Below are positions 47,093 through 58,610 of a DNA stretch of 64,000 nucleotides, piece after piece (the stretch's first letter is position 1; every line of letters starts with the position of its first letter). The notes below the pieces were generated by a model that was not told where the DNA came from, ran no database searches, and worked only from the letters and a program-made list of their open reading frames with translations. The translations under genes and the position numbers were made by a program. The stretch spans positions 1,364,001 to 1,428,000 of the forward strand of contig JAOANU010000010.1 of assembly GCA_034387635.1 (NCBI GenBank), written 5' to 3'. The stretch comes from Rhodosporidiobolus odoratus. Taxonomy: Eukaryota; Basidiomycota; Microbotryomycetes; Sporidiobolales; Sporidiobolaceae.

Positions 47093-48424
47093 AGGATAAG
47101 ATTGCCCCACCTGGTTTCTACCTCCAGATCAGACGAACAGGAAGCAAAGAAACGCTTGTGAGACGCAGTAGATGCCAATTAGACTGACCGAGAATTACAA
47201 GAGCCAGGAGTACAATGGGGAGACCTCCTCTCCCCTTCTGCAGACCATTCCAAAGGCATGTGGGTTCTGCAGACTCCTCATTCTACTGGAGACGCTGTGG
47301 TATACAGCCTTCAATCAGTTGAACACCCGCACAGGCAGTGTGTACGGCTTTGCTAGCCGGTGCTAGCTATACTAACCCCCCGTTTGTTAAGTCCTTTTCC
47401 TTTGCTCCATTCGTCGTCCTTCCTATACTCTTATATTCCTATACTGTCTTGTTTCACTCTACAGACTCACCCCCTCACCTCGCGACCTCCTCGAGTCGGT
47501 CCAGTAGCGAGGTGGAATGTTGAGTGATGTTAAGTGATGAGTCGGGACTTGTAGCGGAATTATTCTTCTCTTCTCTCATTAGCGTCAGCAACGAGGGTTT
47601 CATCACTGTTACCTTGCTCTAGCTACATTGCTACTCTAGCAGGCTATCATCTCCTGCTGGTCTCGCGGCCCCCCTCACCGGTCAACGTTGCTGGCCCCAG
47701 CAGGCTTTCTCTCATTGAGAAGGTCAACTTACCAACTTGTTATTGGCTTGAAAGCGCGCTCTGTTAGACCCCTAGGCTGAGTAGCAGGCTCCAATTATAC
47801 TAAATAAGATATATCAAGTTCTGGAGACGTGCGCGAGACTCGTGTGCGTCTACAGAAGCCGCGGACAACTCTTTCAACCTAAGGTGTTCAACGGGTATTT
47901 CCGATTTTGCAGCAACTCTCTAAGGAGCAAGCTGACGGGACCGGGCCCCGGTGAGCCTCTGCACCACAGACAGCGGGAAAGAAGTAAGCTCTGACCTGTT
48001 CATTGCTTGTTACCTCTGTGTGCAGCATTGTATCACCCAGAAAGAGTCAGGCATGGGTAGCCTTGCTGCGCAAAGGACAGGCTGTAGCTTCAATTTGTCA
48101 TCACATTGTCTGAGAAGGTCAAAACCAGCAATCTTGGCATGTTTGTTGAGATGTAGCCAATATGTTGTATGCATTGAAAGCTGAGGGCCATATCCCAGGA
48201 CCCCTGACATTGCCAGTTTCGGAACTGCAGCAAGGTTTGTGTTCTGGTTGGTGTCAGGGGCATCTGTCTCCTCGCTTTTAAACCCTGGCAGTAGAGAAAG
48301 CCTGCCCGGTCATCAGAGCGCACACGGGGAGAGGAGCCTGTCTCCCCGGTCAGACAGGATTGCTGGGGACCAGTCCCGTCGGCTACCCCCGTAGAGAAGC
48401 GCTGTAAGACTGATTATCCCCGTT

Positions 48425-48587
48425 TAGAGAATGCTCACCAACCCCCAACCCGCCAACAGCTCGGGACTTCGGGCTTTTCGGGGGCTGATCCGCTGGTCGG
48501 GAGAAAGATCGGGCGCCGGGAAGCCAATCCCCTAAAGTGTCAGTGATCGGCCCGACATGTTGGCAAAGTCGGGAAAAAGGTGAAACA
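48425..48587 (+). repeat. Degenerate ~160-bp repeat, copy 2
   Basis: It starts tagagaatgctcacc after tccccgtt and ends gtcgggaaaaaggtgaaaca. The length equals copy 3 and is close to copy 1, but the interior is strongly diverged. Confidence 0.5.
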
Positions 48588-48857
48588 GTGACTTTCTGCT
48601 CCCAGAAAATTGACGTGAGCAGCAGAGCGTGGAGGTGAAGGAAGCCATCATTTGCAAGAGACCCAAGAACAGCTACAGAAGAGAGAAAAGACGTTAATCA
48701 TCTGCGGTCCCTTTGCTGCCGCGGAGTTGCTTGCGGGTCCGTAGACGCACTCTTGGACTGGCCAGAAGTTGCTGGGAGGGTCAAAAACCCCCATGATCTA
48801 CTTGCACATCACTCACACAGCAGAGAATGCATATGGCAGTTCAGGGAGGAGTCGGGA

Positions 48858-48972
48858 AACCAGCTCTGCATTTTGGCATCCATGTCGGGGTCGGCTTACC
48901 GGTTCCCGAACCGCGTCGGAGACCGGCGCCCCGACCCCGAAGATCCCCGACTTTTGTCGGATGCAATCTCTA
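48858..48972 (-). repeat. Degenerate repeat, copy 4 (partial)
   Basis: Read on the minus strand it begins acggggatagagattgcatcc and includes ccgacatggatgccaaa, matching copy 2 (cccgacatgttggcaaa) in inverted orientation. Confidence 0.4.
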
Positions 48973-49302
48973 TCCCCGTTGAACCCCTGAGGTCGGAAGA
49001 GGTGCCGGCGGCGTTCGAACACGCACACGCGTCTGCAGCACGTCTGTAGTGGAGGCTTGATCTTGTCTAGCGTGTCGAGACGCGCTTGAAACCTCAGCGC
49101 TGCAGCAAAGCCTACTAGCGATGTGAAAAGAGGCCGGCAAGAATGACCTTCTCCATCAAAGATAACTCTCCCACGCCACCTATGCTTCCTCCCGCTGATC
49201 ACAGGCTGCATATCTCAGCTCCCAGAGCCTCGAAGGTGTGTGCAAACAAAGCTTTTTTCTCCTTTCTGTCAGTCTGAATGACGAACACGCAAGTTGAGTC
49301 CA

Positions 49303-49465
49303 TGTTTCACCTTTTCTCCAGTTTTGCCCGTAGCAACGCCGTGTTTCACGTTGCACCGGGAAAACAGAGGCCCATTCCCAGTTTGGATCCCATTCACCGA
49401 AAGGAAGGTTTTTGCTCCGTAGATTCGGTCGGACGGGACCGACAGGCACGGGAAGGCATTCTCTA
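49303..49465 (-). repeat. Degenerate ~160-bp repeat, copy 3
   Basis: Read on the minus strand it starts tagagaatgccttcccgtgc and ends ggagaaaaggtgaaacatg. It is the closest relative of copy 1 and lies in inverted orientation 2.2 kb away. Confidence 0.6.
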
Positions 49466-50129
49466 CCTGGCAGGTGTTGCCTCTGTGTCTACTGCCAGGG
49501 CCTGCAGTCTCGTCTGTTCGATATAGGCTGGCTGTAGCTGCTAGCAATGCCTGAACAACTCAATGCAATACTCTTGCTTTCTCTGGCGGTCTAATAAGGA
49601 CAAAGAACTGACATCTTGAACTTCTTACCCAATGTATGGCTCTGAGGGCATTGTGCACTGCCTAGTTAGTTGGTGAAACCACACACATGACTGTGGCAAG
49701 CATCACAGAAGGCGTTCAGGATCTATGACATCACCAGAGCTTACCTTTCTTATAACCTGCTTTGCTCAATCCCTTGATTGATTGTTGGCAGGGTGTGCTT
49801 TGGTACAGCAGCTGTACGCCTTGCTTAGCATCGCCTACCACAGTACAAGTTGCAAACATCGCAAAAACACTCTGGCCTTCTCATCCTGGCTTTTTGGCTT
49901 TTCCCGCTGTCTCAGGCGGACAAGGTCAGGCATGAACCGCCTTGCATGTGCTCTAGCTCACCAAAAATCCAATGCATAGTTGAAAGAACAGGGAAAGGGG
50001 AAAAAAGAGGAAGTCAAGAAGGTGCACAGACCTGACCCTATAGCAGCGCACCGGGATCAAGGTAAAAGGGAGTGAGCGGAGCACAGCAGAGATGAGCAAA
50101 GGAAAGAAAAGCAAAGAGCAGCAAAAGAA

Positions 50130-50323
50130 GAGAAGCCTGACAGCGCCAACCTGAAGTGGAGTGGAAGGGCCATCGCGGTCGCCAGGAGGGCAAGCCCAAG
50201 AACTGACTACTCCAGCGGACAAACATTAGAGTGATTTTAGAGGTCCTCAATGAGGACCTACCAGTAATCACACTGGTAAGAACAGATACTACACTTGATC
50301 TAAGCCAAAAGGCCAGAAAGGTT
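50130..50323 (-). ncRNA. U2 spliceosomal snRNA
   Basis: The U2 RNA pairs with the intron branch site in the spliceosome. Read on the minus strand, the 5' part has GGCCUUUUGGCUUAGAUCAA, then the branch-point recognition element GUGUAGUAUCUGUUC, the invariant core of U2. Stem-loop IIa (CUUACCAGUG...UACUGGUAGG) and stem IIb (UCCUCAUUGAGGA) follow. A long 3' stem has the GGAGUAG.../CUACUCC-like arms with a GGGCUUGCCC hairpin. The 3' end (about 50,130) is placed by the last stem (CCACUUCAGG...) and is approximate. The Sm site is not a perfect AUUUNUGG; the segment around UAAUGUUUGUCC is the best candidate. A second copy begins at 63933. Confidence 0.93.
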
Positions 50324-50866
50324 AAGCCAAATGACCAAATTAGTGCAAGTGTACTGCCCATGATATAGCATGTGCGGCTCGGGCTGGGTTTGCTTTCTTT
50401 TCTTGTCACCTTGCCCCTTCTCTCCTCACACAATGGCCACAATCGAGTACTTCTCATGTTGATTGTGACGATATGACTATCGGGTGCGCCATCTATGCAT
50501 CCGAAAACGGCATGAACCAAGAAGAGGGAGAAAAGGGAGGTTTCTCGCTGATACCTATCTGCTGCCTCGGTTGACACTGGGCGTTCCCGCTCCCTGCATG
50601 TGCCGATAGCGTAGACGCTGCAGTTAGAGTTAGCCTAGTACGTTCCGTCCAGAAGATGTGTAGATAACGTAAGAATGGTTTTTTCCTGGAGAGTCGCTCA
50701 AAGGTGCGGGTGACAATGTGCGCTAGCGTGCGGCACCCAGTAGCGAGCAGTCACCGCGGAAAGCAAGTCCTGATGTAGCGCCTATTCCAGAAGCATGTTG
50801 AGCAGTCCCGGTAAAGAATCACTCTGACTGCCTGACCTTCCCAAATCGCCTTCTGCCGCTCTCCTC
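50256..50866 (-). repeat. Inverted U2 repeat, left arm
   Basis: This is the reverse complement of 63390-64000. Blocks compared along the arm pair at a constant coordinate sum of 114256, with no indel and one mismatch found (50859 against 63397). The arm holds the first ~68 nt of U2 and about 540 bp of its upstream region. The match ends at 50866 on the inner side; on the outer side it runs beyond the window edge in the partner. Confidence 0.97.
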
Positions 50867-51213
50867 GTTAGGACAAATCAGCATAGACTCGGCGTCTGCA
50901 GTCGACAAAGCTGTCACTTTGTCACGTGCGCACGGGCCCGAGAAGGCCGGGACGAGTCAAGTGTCAGCCTACAACTGTAGGCGCTGCCCAATTTGGCCCT
51001 TGCGATTGCACAAACACACGCCAGGGGGCGCCCATACAGAAACCTTATCTTACCCCTGACCAGAGGCCTTGCCTGGATGGTGGGGCATTCCCGGCCTCTG
51101 CCTCTCGCTCCCGCCATCCTTGACTTTCTGCTTCGCTTCCTCCTTTCACTTTCCTTCTTTCCCTTCTCCGGCTCGACAGGCTGTTCCGTCGTCTCCTCTC
51201 CGTGTTCCATCTC
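50324..51213. promoter_or_regulatory. U2 upstream region and spacer
   Basis: The first ~540 bp belong to the inverted repeat and should carry the U2 promoter; the sequence conservation between copies covers it entirely. A frame on the minus strand at 50914-51210 is Lys/Glu/Arg-rich but unsupported. Confidence 0.4.
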
Positions 51214-51595
51214 TCACCAGTCGAGGAAGACGGGTGGCAGAATAGCCATTGCCGCAAGCGGATGAGACGATGGAGATGGAGGTAATATCGGCGAAGACGA
51301 AGGTGAATCAGACGAAGCGGGTGACGAAACTTTAGGGCCAGGTTCAGCAGGAAGATGAATACGAGGGCGGGTAGGCCAGGGCGAGACATGAAAGTGAGCG
51401 GGAGAATTGGTCGAGATGTGGGGCGATGGAGAGACGTAAGCGAGACCGGCGCGCTGGAGACGAGGCGACGCGGAGGAGAGAACATGTCGGTGTAAGCAGG
51501 GTGCATACTGAGAGGAGAGTATGAGTGCTGCGGCTTGTATCAGCTTTCACGAGAGGGAGGGCGGAGAGGAAAAGCGAGAGTCGGAAGGTCTCCAT
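51214..51595 (-). CDS. Possible small two-exon protein, weak
   Basis: A possible 112-residue product. ATG 51593-51595 (METFRLSLFLSALPL) is followed by a 43-nt intron (GTGAAA donor, CTCAG acceptor) and a 98-codon exon rich in Ser and Pro (LQRAGLAYVSPSPHISTNSP, SSPASSDSPSSSPILPPSPS, MAILPPVFLDW) ending TGA 51214-51216. The N-terminus could be a signal sequence. Another frame is also open here, so the reading is doubtful. No homologue is recalled. Confidence 0.22.
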
Positions 51596-52269
51596 CCTGA
51601 AGGTCTGAGCGACGCAGAAACAGCCCGTTTAGCAGGTGAACTTGAGGTGAACGACCGGGCAGTACCCGCAATAACGTCTTGCAAAGGGTCCCGCCCGCAT
51701 AGCGCAGCGCTTACTCGAAGAGAGAGGGCAGTGAAGAGCCGTCGTGATAGGCTCGAGAAAAGAATCAGGGGATAGTCGTCTTCGTGAGGCAGGGGACGGA
51801 GCCTTCCCAGGCAGGATTGACAAGTAGCTGTAGTACGTGGCGGTGGCGTCCTGCTCGCTGCGCATAAGAAGCTGGTCGAGGAATATGCGGGCTGAAAGGT
51901 TCGATCCCAATCATCAGACGGCTCAGTGTTGACATAGATTTGCGAGGGCGGTGGTGAGCGAGGTCGAATTCTGGGGAAAATACGATAAGCCTACAGCGTG
52001 CCTCAGTCTGCCTATCACCAGCAATACGCCAGCCAAAGTGCCCTCGTCATAGTCCAGTAGCGCAGGACGACCACACGCCGCACGTCGTCCGTAGTCAGAC
52101 CGGTCGACGTAGCGGAGTACTTGCAGCGTTTATGGAGCGAGCTACGGCTCCTTGAGGGTTTCAGCAGTTCAAGAGGAAGGGAGAAGGGGCAACATAATTT
52201 TCGATCGAGGTCTTTCTTCGTGCCCTTCTTACCACATACAAACCCGCTCGGGGAGCACCGGAACCACAT
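51596..52269. other. Intergenic, upstream of PQ-loop transporter
   Basis: Frames on the minus strand (for example LSARIFLDQLLMRSEQDATA near 51,830-51,900) look partly gene-like but could not be joined into a model. It should include the promoter of the PQ-loop gene. Confidence 0.3.
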
Positions 52270-54225
52270 GCCAGGTCGACTATTACCCTCGAGACGGAAT
52301 CTTGCGCTGTCCAGCCTCGCCGCCGTCGTTCTCTGCGCCGCTTTGGTGCCCGCCTCCCCTTCCCTCGCTGCCCTTCCTTCGACTTTGGCACTACCACCAC
52401 CAGGACCACCAGAGCAGGGAGACGGAAGGATCTATGGTGCGCTTCACTCTTCTATCGAGGCTGAGATGCCCGATTGCCGGACTGCCGGAACTGACCGACT
52501 TGACTTGACTTGACTTGGGCGCACAGATGGACACCCTCGATGGGCTAGTACTGTAGGATGGATGAGCATTGCTAGTTGGATCCTCGTGCGTCACGCATCT
52601 TCCTTCTCCTTCCTGACTATCGCCCCTGACCTTGCTTATTTTCTTCTCTTTTCCTTCGTCTCCGCTCCGACCGGCTTGACCTCTATTCATTGTCACCTCC
52701 CCTCGCCCCCGGTTATTCACATGCGTCTGTAACCCCATTCCCTCCTCGTCTCACTTTCTCGCTCGTCCCGAACGCTCCAACAAACAGGTGTACACCGACC
52801 CCGTCCGTTCCCTCTCGCTACCGGACTCCTTCAATGACCGCGCCCTGTCTATTCTTCTGACCACAGATCCTTCGACCAGATCGTCCTCTGCTACAAAGAA
52901 CAGAGTGGGGAGTCGCTCAGTCTGCTGTTCTTGTTCATTGTACGTCGTACCTCTTCCTCTTCAACTGCTTTGACCCCGCACGATGCAGGTGGCAGCACCG
53001 AGGCGATGCCTCGAGTCGAGCTGATGCATGCCTGTCCACAGTGGCTCACAGGTGATATCACGAACCTGTTTGGGTCGGTTTGGCAAGGCTTGATCCCGAC
53101 TGTCATCATTTTGGCGTTGTCCGTTTCTCCGCTTCGTCCTGCCACTTGCTCCGTACTGACATCCTCCTGCCGCTCCGCTCCCTCTGCAGGTACTACACCC
53201 TCTGCGACGTCATCCTAATCTTCCAAGTCTTCTGTGCGTTTCTTCCTTGTTCTCCTGTCCAACACAGCCCGCACTGATTCCCACTCCCCCTCGCCAGACT
53301 ACCGCCGCAAGCGCCGCGTACACCCCGAGCTCTACGCCGCTCCCCTCCCTCCCTCCGACGGCCTCGAAGTCCCCACCACCCCCTTGAGCGAACAAACCCC
53401 TCTCCTGTCCTCCTTCTCCGCCCACGCGCCCACCTCTCCTCCCCTTTCCCCCTCTCTACAAAAAGCCAAAGACCTCCTCTCTTACACCGGGGGGTTCGTA
53501 TTGGTGTTGCTTGTTGGGGTTGTGGCGTGGTTTGTGAGTAAAAGCCAGGAAGGAACGGGGAGGAAGGAGGAGGTTTGGGATACGAGTGCCCAGGTGGTGG
53601 GATGGGTTAGCGCGTTCTTGTACCGTACGTAACCCATGTCTTCCTGTATTCCCTTTTTATCCTGAGCAACGTCGACCTACCCCGATGCTTTCTTTCTCCC
53701 TTTTTTTTCGGCGGCGGCGGAATGGGATGCAGTCGGATCTCGTCTTCCCCAACTGGCTCTCAACCGCAAGACGAAGTGCGCAGGGCTGAGTTTGCTCATG
53801 TTTGCGTTTGCCGTGTGCGGAAACTCGACTTATGTCGCCGTGCGTTCTCTTTTGTTTCTACCCTTCTTCCTTCTGCCAGTGGAGTCTTTGGGCTGATGAT
53901 CATGCCTTTCCCTTTCGTCGTGGCCACTTCCTACGCACTCGCTGTGTTCTTCCACGCCTTCTGTACCCTGCTCTCGTCTTCTCGACGGCTCTCATCAAAC
54001 GGCTCGCAGTCCATCGTCCTCACCTCGACCTCCCCCCAACACCTCCTCATCAACGCCCCCTGGTTGGTCGGCAGCGGAGGAACCATCTTTTTGGATGCTT
54101 TGGTGTTGAGTCAGTTTATTTATTACAGGAGGGAACGGAGTGAGGGTGAGGTGGGCAAGGGGGTTTTCGTGGATGAGGAGAGGGAGGTGGAGAGGGAGAG
54201 AGGGGGGCAAGAGGTCGAGGCTTGA
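52270..54225 (+). CDS. PQ-loop vacuolar/lysosomal amino-acid transporter (YPQ/PQLC2 type)
   Basis: A seven-TM PQ-loop transporter resembling vacuolar cationic amino-acid carriers YPQ1-3 and lysosomal PQLC2. ATG 52270 gives a hydrophobic leader (LALSSLAAVVLCAALVPASP) not usual in the family. Then GWMSIASWILVYT (TM1) and QIVLCYKEQSGESLSLLFLF, WLTGDITNLFGSVWQGLIPT with VIILALYYTLCDVILIFQVF, a long hydrophilic loop, VGWVSAFLYLGSRLPQLALN (second PQ motif), KTKCAGLSLLMFAFAVCGNS and LINAPWLVGSGGTIFLDALV with FIYYR. It ends GGQEVEA, TGA 54223-54225. About eight introns. The first PQ motif could not be seen: the exon reads VYTDP and its phase to the next exon is unresolved. Confidence 0.8.
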
Positions 54226-55360
54226 GGGGGCTGTATGTACGTCTGTGTGAGGCGGCTCGTATTGCAGCCACTCGGCCGTAGTTTGCGACGTTGATAGATT
54301 GTTCCTTTTTTCTTTTTTTTTTCCCCACTGGTCGCCGAGTCAGATTTGGTGTTCGAACTTGACGCGAGAACTGCGCGCAGTTGCTCTCGCTTCTGCTCGT
54401 GAGCCTCATGCGACGCAGCGGGCAAAAAGCCCTCAGTGGCAAAGGTAATGAAAAGGTAAGGGGGAATACAAATAGTGTGATTGGGTTAGCTCTGACAGGG
54501 GTGTCAATCAAGCGGCTGAGTGTGCGTCTGCCTACCACGGTGCTGTGCTGCTGTAGTGAAGCTAAACAGCGTACCGCAGACTTAGTGTCACTCTCGCCAG
54601 CGTCTGCACAGCCCAGCAACTCGCCGTCACCGCATCTCTCATCTCTCATCTCTCATCTCTCGTCTCATCTCTGCTCGCTCAGCTCAGCCTCACTCCGACT
54701 CTCTCTCTCTCTCTCTCTCTCCACCGACACTCACAGCCAATCAAGCTCGACCAATCCATTCACTATCTCGAATCAGCCTCTGATAGCCATCAGCGACCTC
54801 AATAGACGAGGTGTGCTCACTTCCGTTTTTTCCCCCTCTTTGGTCCGTTCCGAATCACTCGCCACCCTCCGAGCCTCTCTGCGTACATGTCCAGCAAGCA
54901 GTATAGCAGCCGAACCGCACATTGGATCACCGTGATACAGCCCCCGTTCAGCGCACGAGAAGGAGTCGCAAGGGTCGAATGGAGGGGTTGATGACGGAAG
55001 CCAAGCAAGGACTCTTACCTACAGAGGCGGCATTCTCCGGTCACTCTACTGAACCGCGACACTTGCGACCGTATCACCCTTCACCTGCTGAGCAGTCGAC
55101 CCGAGTCGGACTGGTCATCCCCACTCCGAGAACTCGGGCGCTGACATCTCTTGTCTTGTCCCCTTCCTCTCGTCCTTCTCTCACTCCTCTCTGGCCCGCC
55201 GTCACTGCCTCGCTTCGGACACCTTTGCTTGACCGCCACAGCAGACCGCTGTCCTCGCTCTCCCCTTCCCACTTTCACACCTCCCCCACACCAGCCCCGA
55301 CCTTCTCCCCCTCGTCATAAACTTCCTTTCCTCCCTCCTCACCCCTTCTCATCAACCAGC
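54226..55360. promoter_or_regulatory. Long 5' region of the HAL-type kinase
   Basis: A 1.1-kb gap with pyrimidine-rich DNA, including atctctc repeats and a CT run at 54,636-54,722, and ATGs upstream of the kinase start that could act as upstream ORFs. No separate gene was recognised. Confidence 0.45.
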
Positions 55361-57998
55361 ATGACCGACTCTCCCACTTCTGAAGCTCCAGCAGAACCCA
55401 GCGACCCAGCCTCACGACCCCCGCTCGGCGCCCCCGTTCCGTCCTCCCGTCCTTCCTACTCTCCCTCAGCCTCATACCTCTCCTCCTCCCCCGGCGGCGC
55501 TCCTACTCCCTCGTCCCTCGGCGGCTACGATTCGTCCATGCCGTCCACTCCGTGGGAACGCGGCACCCCTCCCCTCCCGCATCCGTACCCGACCTCCCAC
55601 CTATCCGTCGGCGCTCTCGACCTCCACAACGCCAACCACAACGCCATGAACCAATCTCAGTCCCTCGCGCTCGATACTCCCGCTCGAGAACTTGGCAACC
55701 TCTCCCTCGCTACCACGCCTGAGGAATCCAATACTCCAGGCGGGACCGCTCTTAATATCGTCTCGGGCGTTGGGGCCGATAGTCAACGTCTGACGGATCA
55801 TGCGGGGACGAAGGACCATCATCAGAGACTTGCTGAGGCCGTACTGGCTAGGACTAGTGCCGGACAGCAGGCGTTGAAGGAGGGGGCTTTGCCGAGTGCA
55901 AAGGGGATTGCGGTACCTGGTCCGGCGGCCCCTCCTTCGTCGTCTTCCTCGGCGGCTGGAACGGGGGCGGCGAAGGAGGGAGTGAGCTCGACGGCGGTCA
56001 CCCCGGGGACAAGTAGAGTTGGAACACCTCAACTCGACGACGCAGCGGCAACGAAAAACAAGGATCGTCTCGCCCCACCATCCTCAACCCTCTCCACCTC
56101 GTCCCACGCTCAGGGTCGTCGGCCCGGTCTCGACGGTAAAACCGACGGTCTCTCCCCCAAGGAAGGGAAAAAGAGCGTGTTTGGCAAGCTGTTTGATCGG
56201 GATAAGAACTCGTCGTCGGTTTCCGTGGCCATTTCTTCGGCTGGAATGGAGAGGGGTGGGAATGGGTCCTCGGGTGGGGCGGGGAGTGGGCACGAGTCGA
56301 CCGGAGGGGGGAGCAACGGCGTCATGTCTTGGGGAGGAGCGAACGCTTCCACTCCGAGTCTGGCGAGGCGTCCGAGTGGGAGTGGAGCAGCAGGGGGGAA
56401 ACAGCGAGACAAAGAGGAAGAGAAGCGGGTCAAGGAGATGGAGAAGAGGGAGAAACAGGAGAGGAAGGAGAGGGAGAAGAGGGAGAAGGAGGAGGCTAAG
56501 CAGGAGGCCTCGAGGGCGAGATCGGCTAGTCGAGGCAGGACGCCGAGTCAGACGGGTAGGGCGAGGTCGGGCTCAAAGGGCGCGGAGGAGGGGGAGAAGA
56601 AGGGGGCGTTGGATGGGGCGATGGATTTCATGAGGATCAAGGTGCAGAGGAAAACGTCGGTTACGTCGCGCAAGTCGGATGATGGCAAGAGTGAGAAGTC
56701 TGTTCATCTGGGAGGAGGGGAAGAGGGGAGGAGTCAGTATGGAGGGTCGGAGGGGGCCAAGAGTCGCGGAGGGCAGAGCAATGCCAGTCTGAGCAAGAAG
56801 TATGGGGTTTGTGATAAGGTTATCGTTGGGAAGGGGGCGACGGCCGTGGTTAGGTTGGCGCACAAGTGGGATCGGAGTCAGGAGAAATTGTATGCGGTCA
56901 AGGTGCGTTCGACGGTTCCGGATTTGCCTCTGTTGGCGTCACGTCTCTCGGGCGTCTCGACAAAGTGGGGACTTGACTGGATAGGCGTGGACGGATGTTG
57001 ACGCTTATCCTTGCTCGGGGTTAATAGGAATTCCGCAAACGTCGCAAGAACGAGACGGAGAAGGAGTACGTCAAGAAACTCACGTCCGAGTTTTGCATCT
57101 CGTCAACATTGCATCAGTACGGTTGCTCTCTTTCCTTCTGTCCGGCCCTGTCCTGTTACTGACCTGGCTTTCCGAAATCCCTCTTGCTCCACCTTCGCTG
57201 CCGCCTTACGCCGATGTCGCTTTTTCCGCCCGCGCAGCCACAACGTCGTCGAAACGGTCGACCTTGTCCAAGACGAGCAACAACATTGGTGTGAAGTCAT
57301 GGAGTACTGCCCCGGCGGTGACCTCTACGCCGTGATCAAGAAGGGCGACCTTGGGCCCCCGGAAATCAACTCGTACTTTAAGCAGATCATCGCCGGCGTC
57401 GCCTACCTCCACAGCATGGGCGTTGCCCACCGCGACATCAAACCGGAAAATTTGTTGCTCGACGCCAAGGGACATGTCAAGATTACCGATTTTGGTGTCA
57501 GTGATGTGTTTAGGATGTGTTGGGAAAAGACGACGCATTTGAGTAAGGGACTTTGTGGCAGTGAGCCGTATATCGCTCCCGAGCAGTTTGAGCACAAAGG
57601 TGCGTTTGCCTCCTCTCGTCGCGAGTGACCTTTCAGTAGCTAACCCTTCAATTCGATCTGATGCATGCGCAGAGTACGACGCCCGCCAAGTCGACATCTG
57701 GGCGACCGCCGTCGTCTACTACTGCATGACCTTCTCTGAACTCCCCTGGCGCGTGGCGAAATCCTCGGACCCCTCCTTCGGCCCCTACACCCAACTGTAC
57801 CGATCCTCCTCGTCGACCCCTCCTCCCCTCTCAAACCTCGTCCCTCGAGAATGCAGAAGCATCATTAGGAGGATGTTGGATCCGGATCCCAAGTCGAGGG
57901 TTACGACGGAGGAGATTATGAGGGATCCGTGGTTTGAGAGGATTGAGGTCGTGCCGCCTTTGGAGGGGGTTGGGTCGGTTAAACCGAGTTTGCCATAG
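55361..57998 (+). CDS. HAL4/HAL5-type Ser/Thr protein kinase
   Basis: A fungal NPR/HAL-family kinase, which in yeast stabilises potassium and nutrient transporters at the plasma membrane. ATG 55361 (MTDSPTSEAPAEPSDPASRP) opens a ~470-residue low-complexity region ending in a charged coiled coil (KEMEKREKQERKEREKREKE). The kinase domain has GKGATAVVRLAHK (Gly loop), LYAVK (ATP Lys, immediately before an intron), EYCPGGDLYAVI (hinge), HRDIKPENLLLDAKG (catalytic loop), ITDFGVSDVF (DFG) and LCGSEPYIAPEQF, then YDARQVDIWATAVVYYCMTF and LDPDPKSRVTTEEIM. The SEPYIAPE and DARQVDIWA signatures are typical of this family. All catalytic residues are present. It ends SVKPSLP, TAG 57996-57998. Three introns. 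Confidence 0.92.
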
Positions 57999-58610
57999 GA
58001 GTTGGGTCAAGGTCAGTCTCTCGTTCTCTTTCTCTTCCTTCGCCGACTCGGTAAGCTTCTGGCAGAATGCTTACGCGGCTCATCCTACGCACAGCGCCGC
58101 TCCACCTTCTCCCGCCCCGGCCCCCCCCCCTTCTTCTTTTCCTTTTTACAGCTTTGTCCTCCATACATACCGCACCTCGCACGCTCGTTCGCATCCTCGT
58201 TTCCCCGTCCTTCTAACCTGCATCGTGGTCCTCGCCTTTCTTTCGTGCTTCCCCTTCTGTCTCGTTCATAGTCTGCCCTTCTTTTCTCGTGACTCGACTC
58301 GAACTAGGCTCGTCTCGTTCTCTCTCTCGTTGTGGTTGTGAGTGTGTGTGGGTTGTTTGTGAAAATAGTAGTACCCGCTCGACCTAGCTTTTGATTCGAT
58401 GAGAGAGCAGAGAAAAGAGCGAGTCTTGGCCAAGCGAATGATTTTATATATGCAGATAAAGAGAAGTTGGAGAACCGAAGAGTCGCTACACCGACTCCAG
58501 TACTACAGAACTCTCCTTCCTTAGCCCGGCACTCTCCCGCTGAATCCAGTCGGATCGCGAGTCCCGTTATCGTCATCTCCTCTTCCCTCTCTCTCTCTCT
58601 CTCTAACCTA
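57999..58610. other. Intergenic, promoter of the USP gene
   Basis: The 3' region of the kinase and the leader of the next gene. A CT run at 58,588-58,604 sits directly before the downstream ATG, like leaders of other genes here. No gene. Confidence 0.4.

Larger units (their letters stand above)
46875..50129. other. Gene desert with degenerate repeats
   Basis: About 3.3 kb without a supportable gene. Base composition is more mixed than elsewhere, with AT-rich patches (for example 47,790-47,815). Four or more diverged copies of a ~160-bp repeat lie here in both orientations (annotated separately). No transposase, reverse transcriptase or other mobile-element protein could be read. Confidence 0.6.

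Noticed and set aside
46875..50129. Search for transposase or reverse transcriptase in the desert
   Set aside because: No frame with catalytic motifs on either strand; only non-coding degenerate repeats.
51830..51915. tRNA-like B box (ggttcgatccc)
   Set aside because: No matching A box, acceptor stem or anticodon arm around it.
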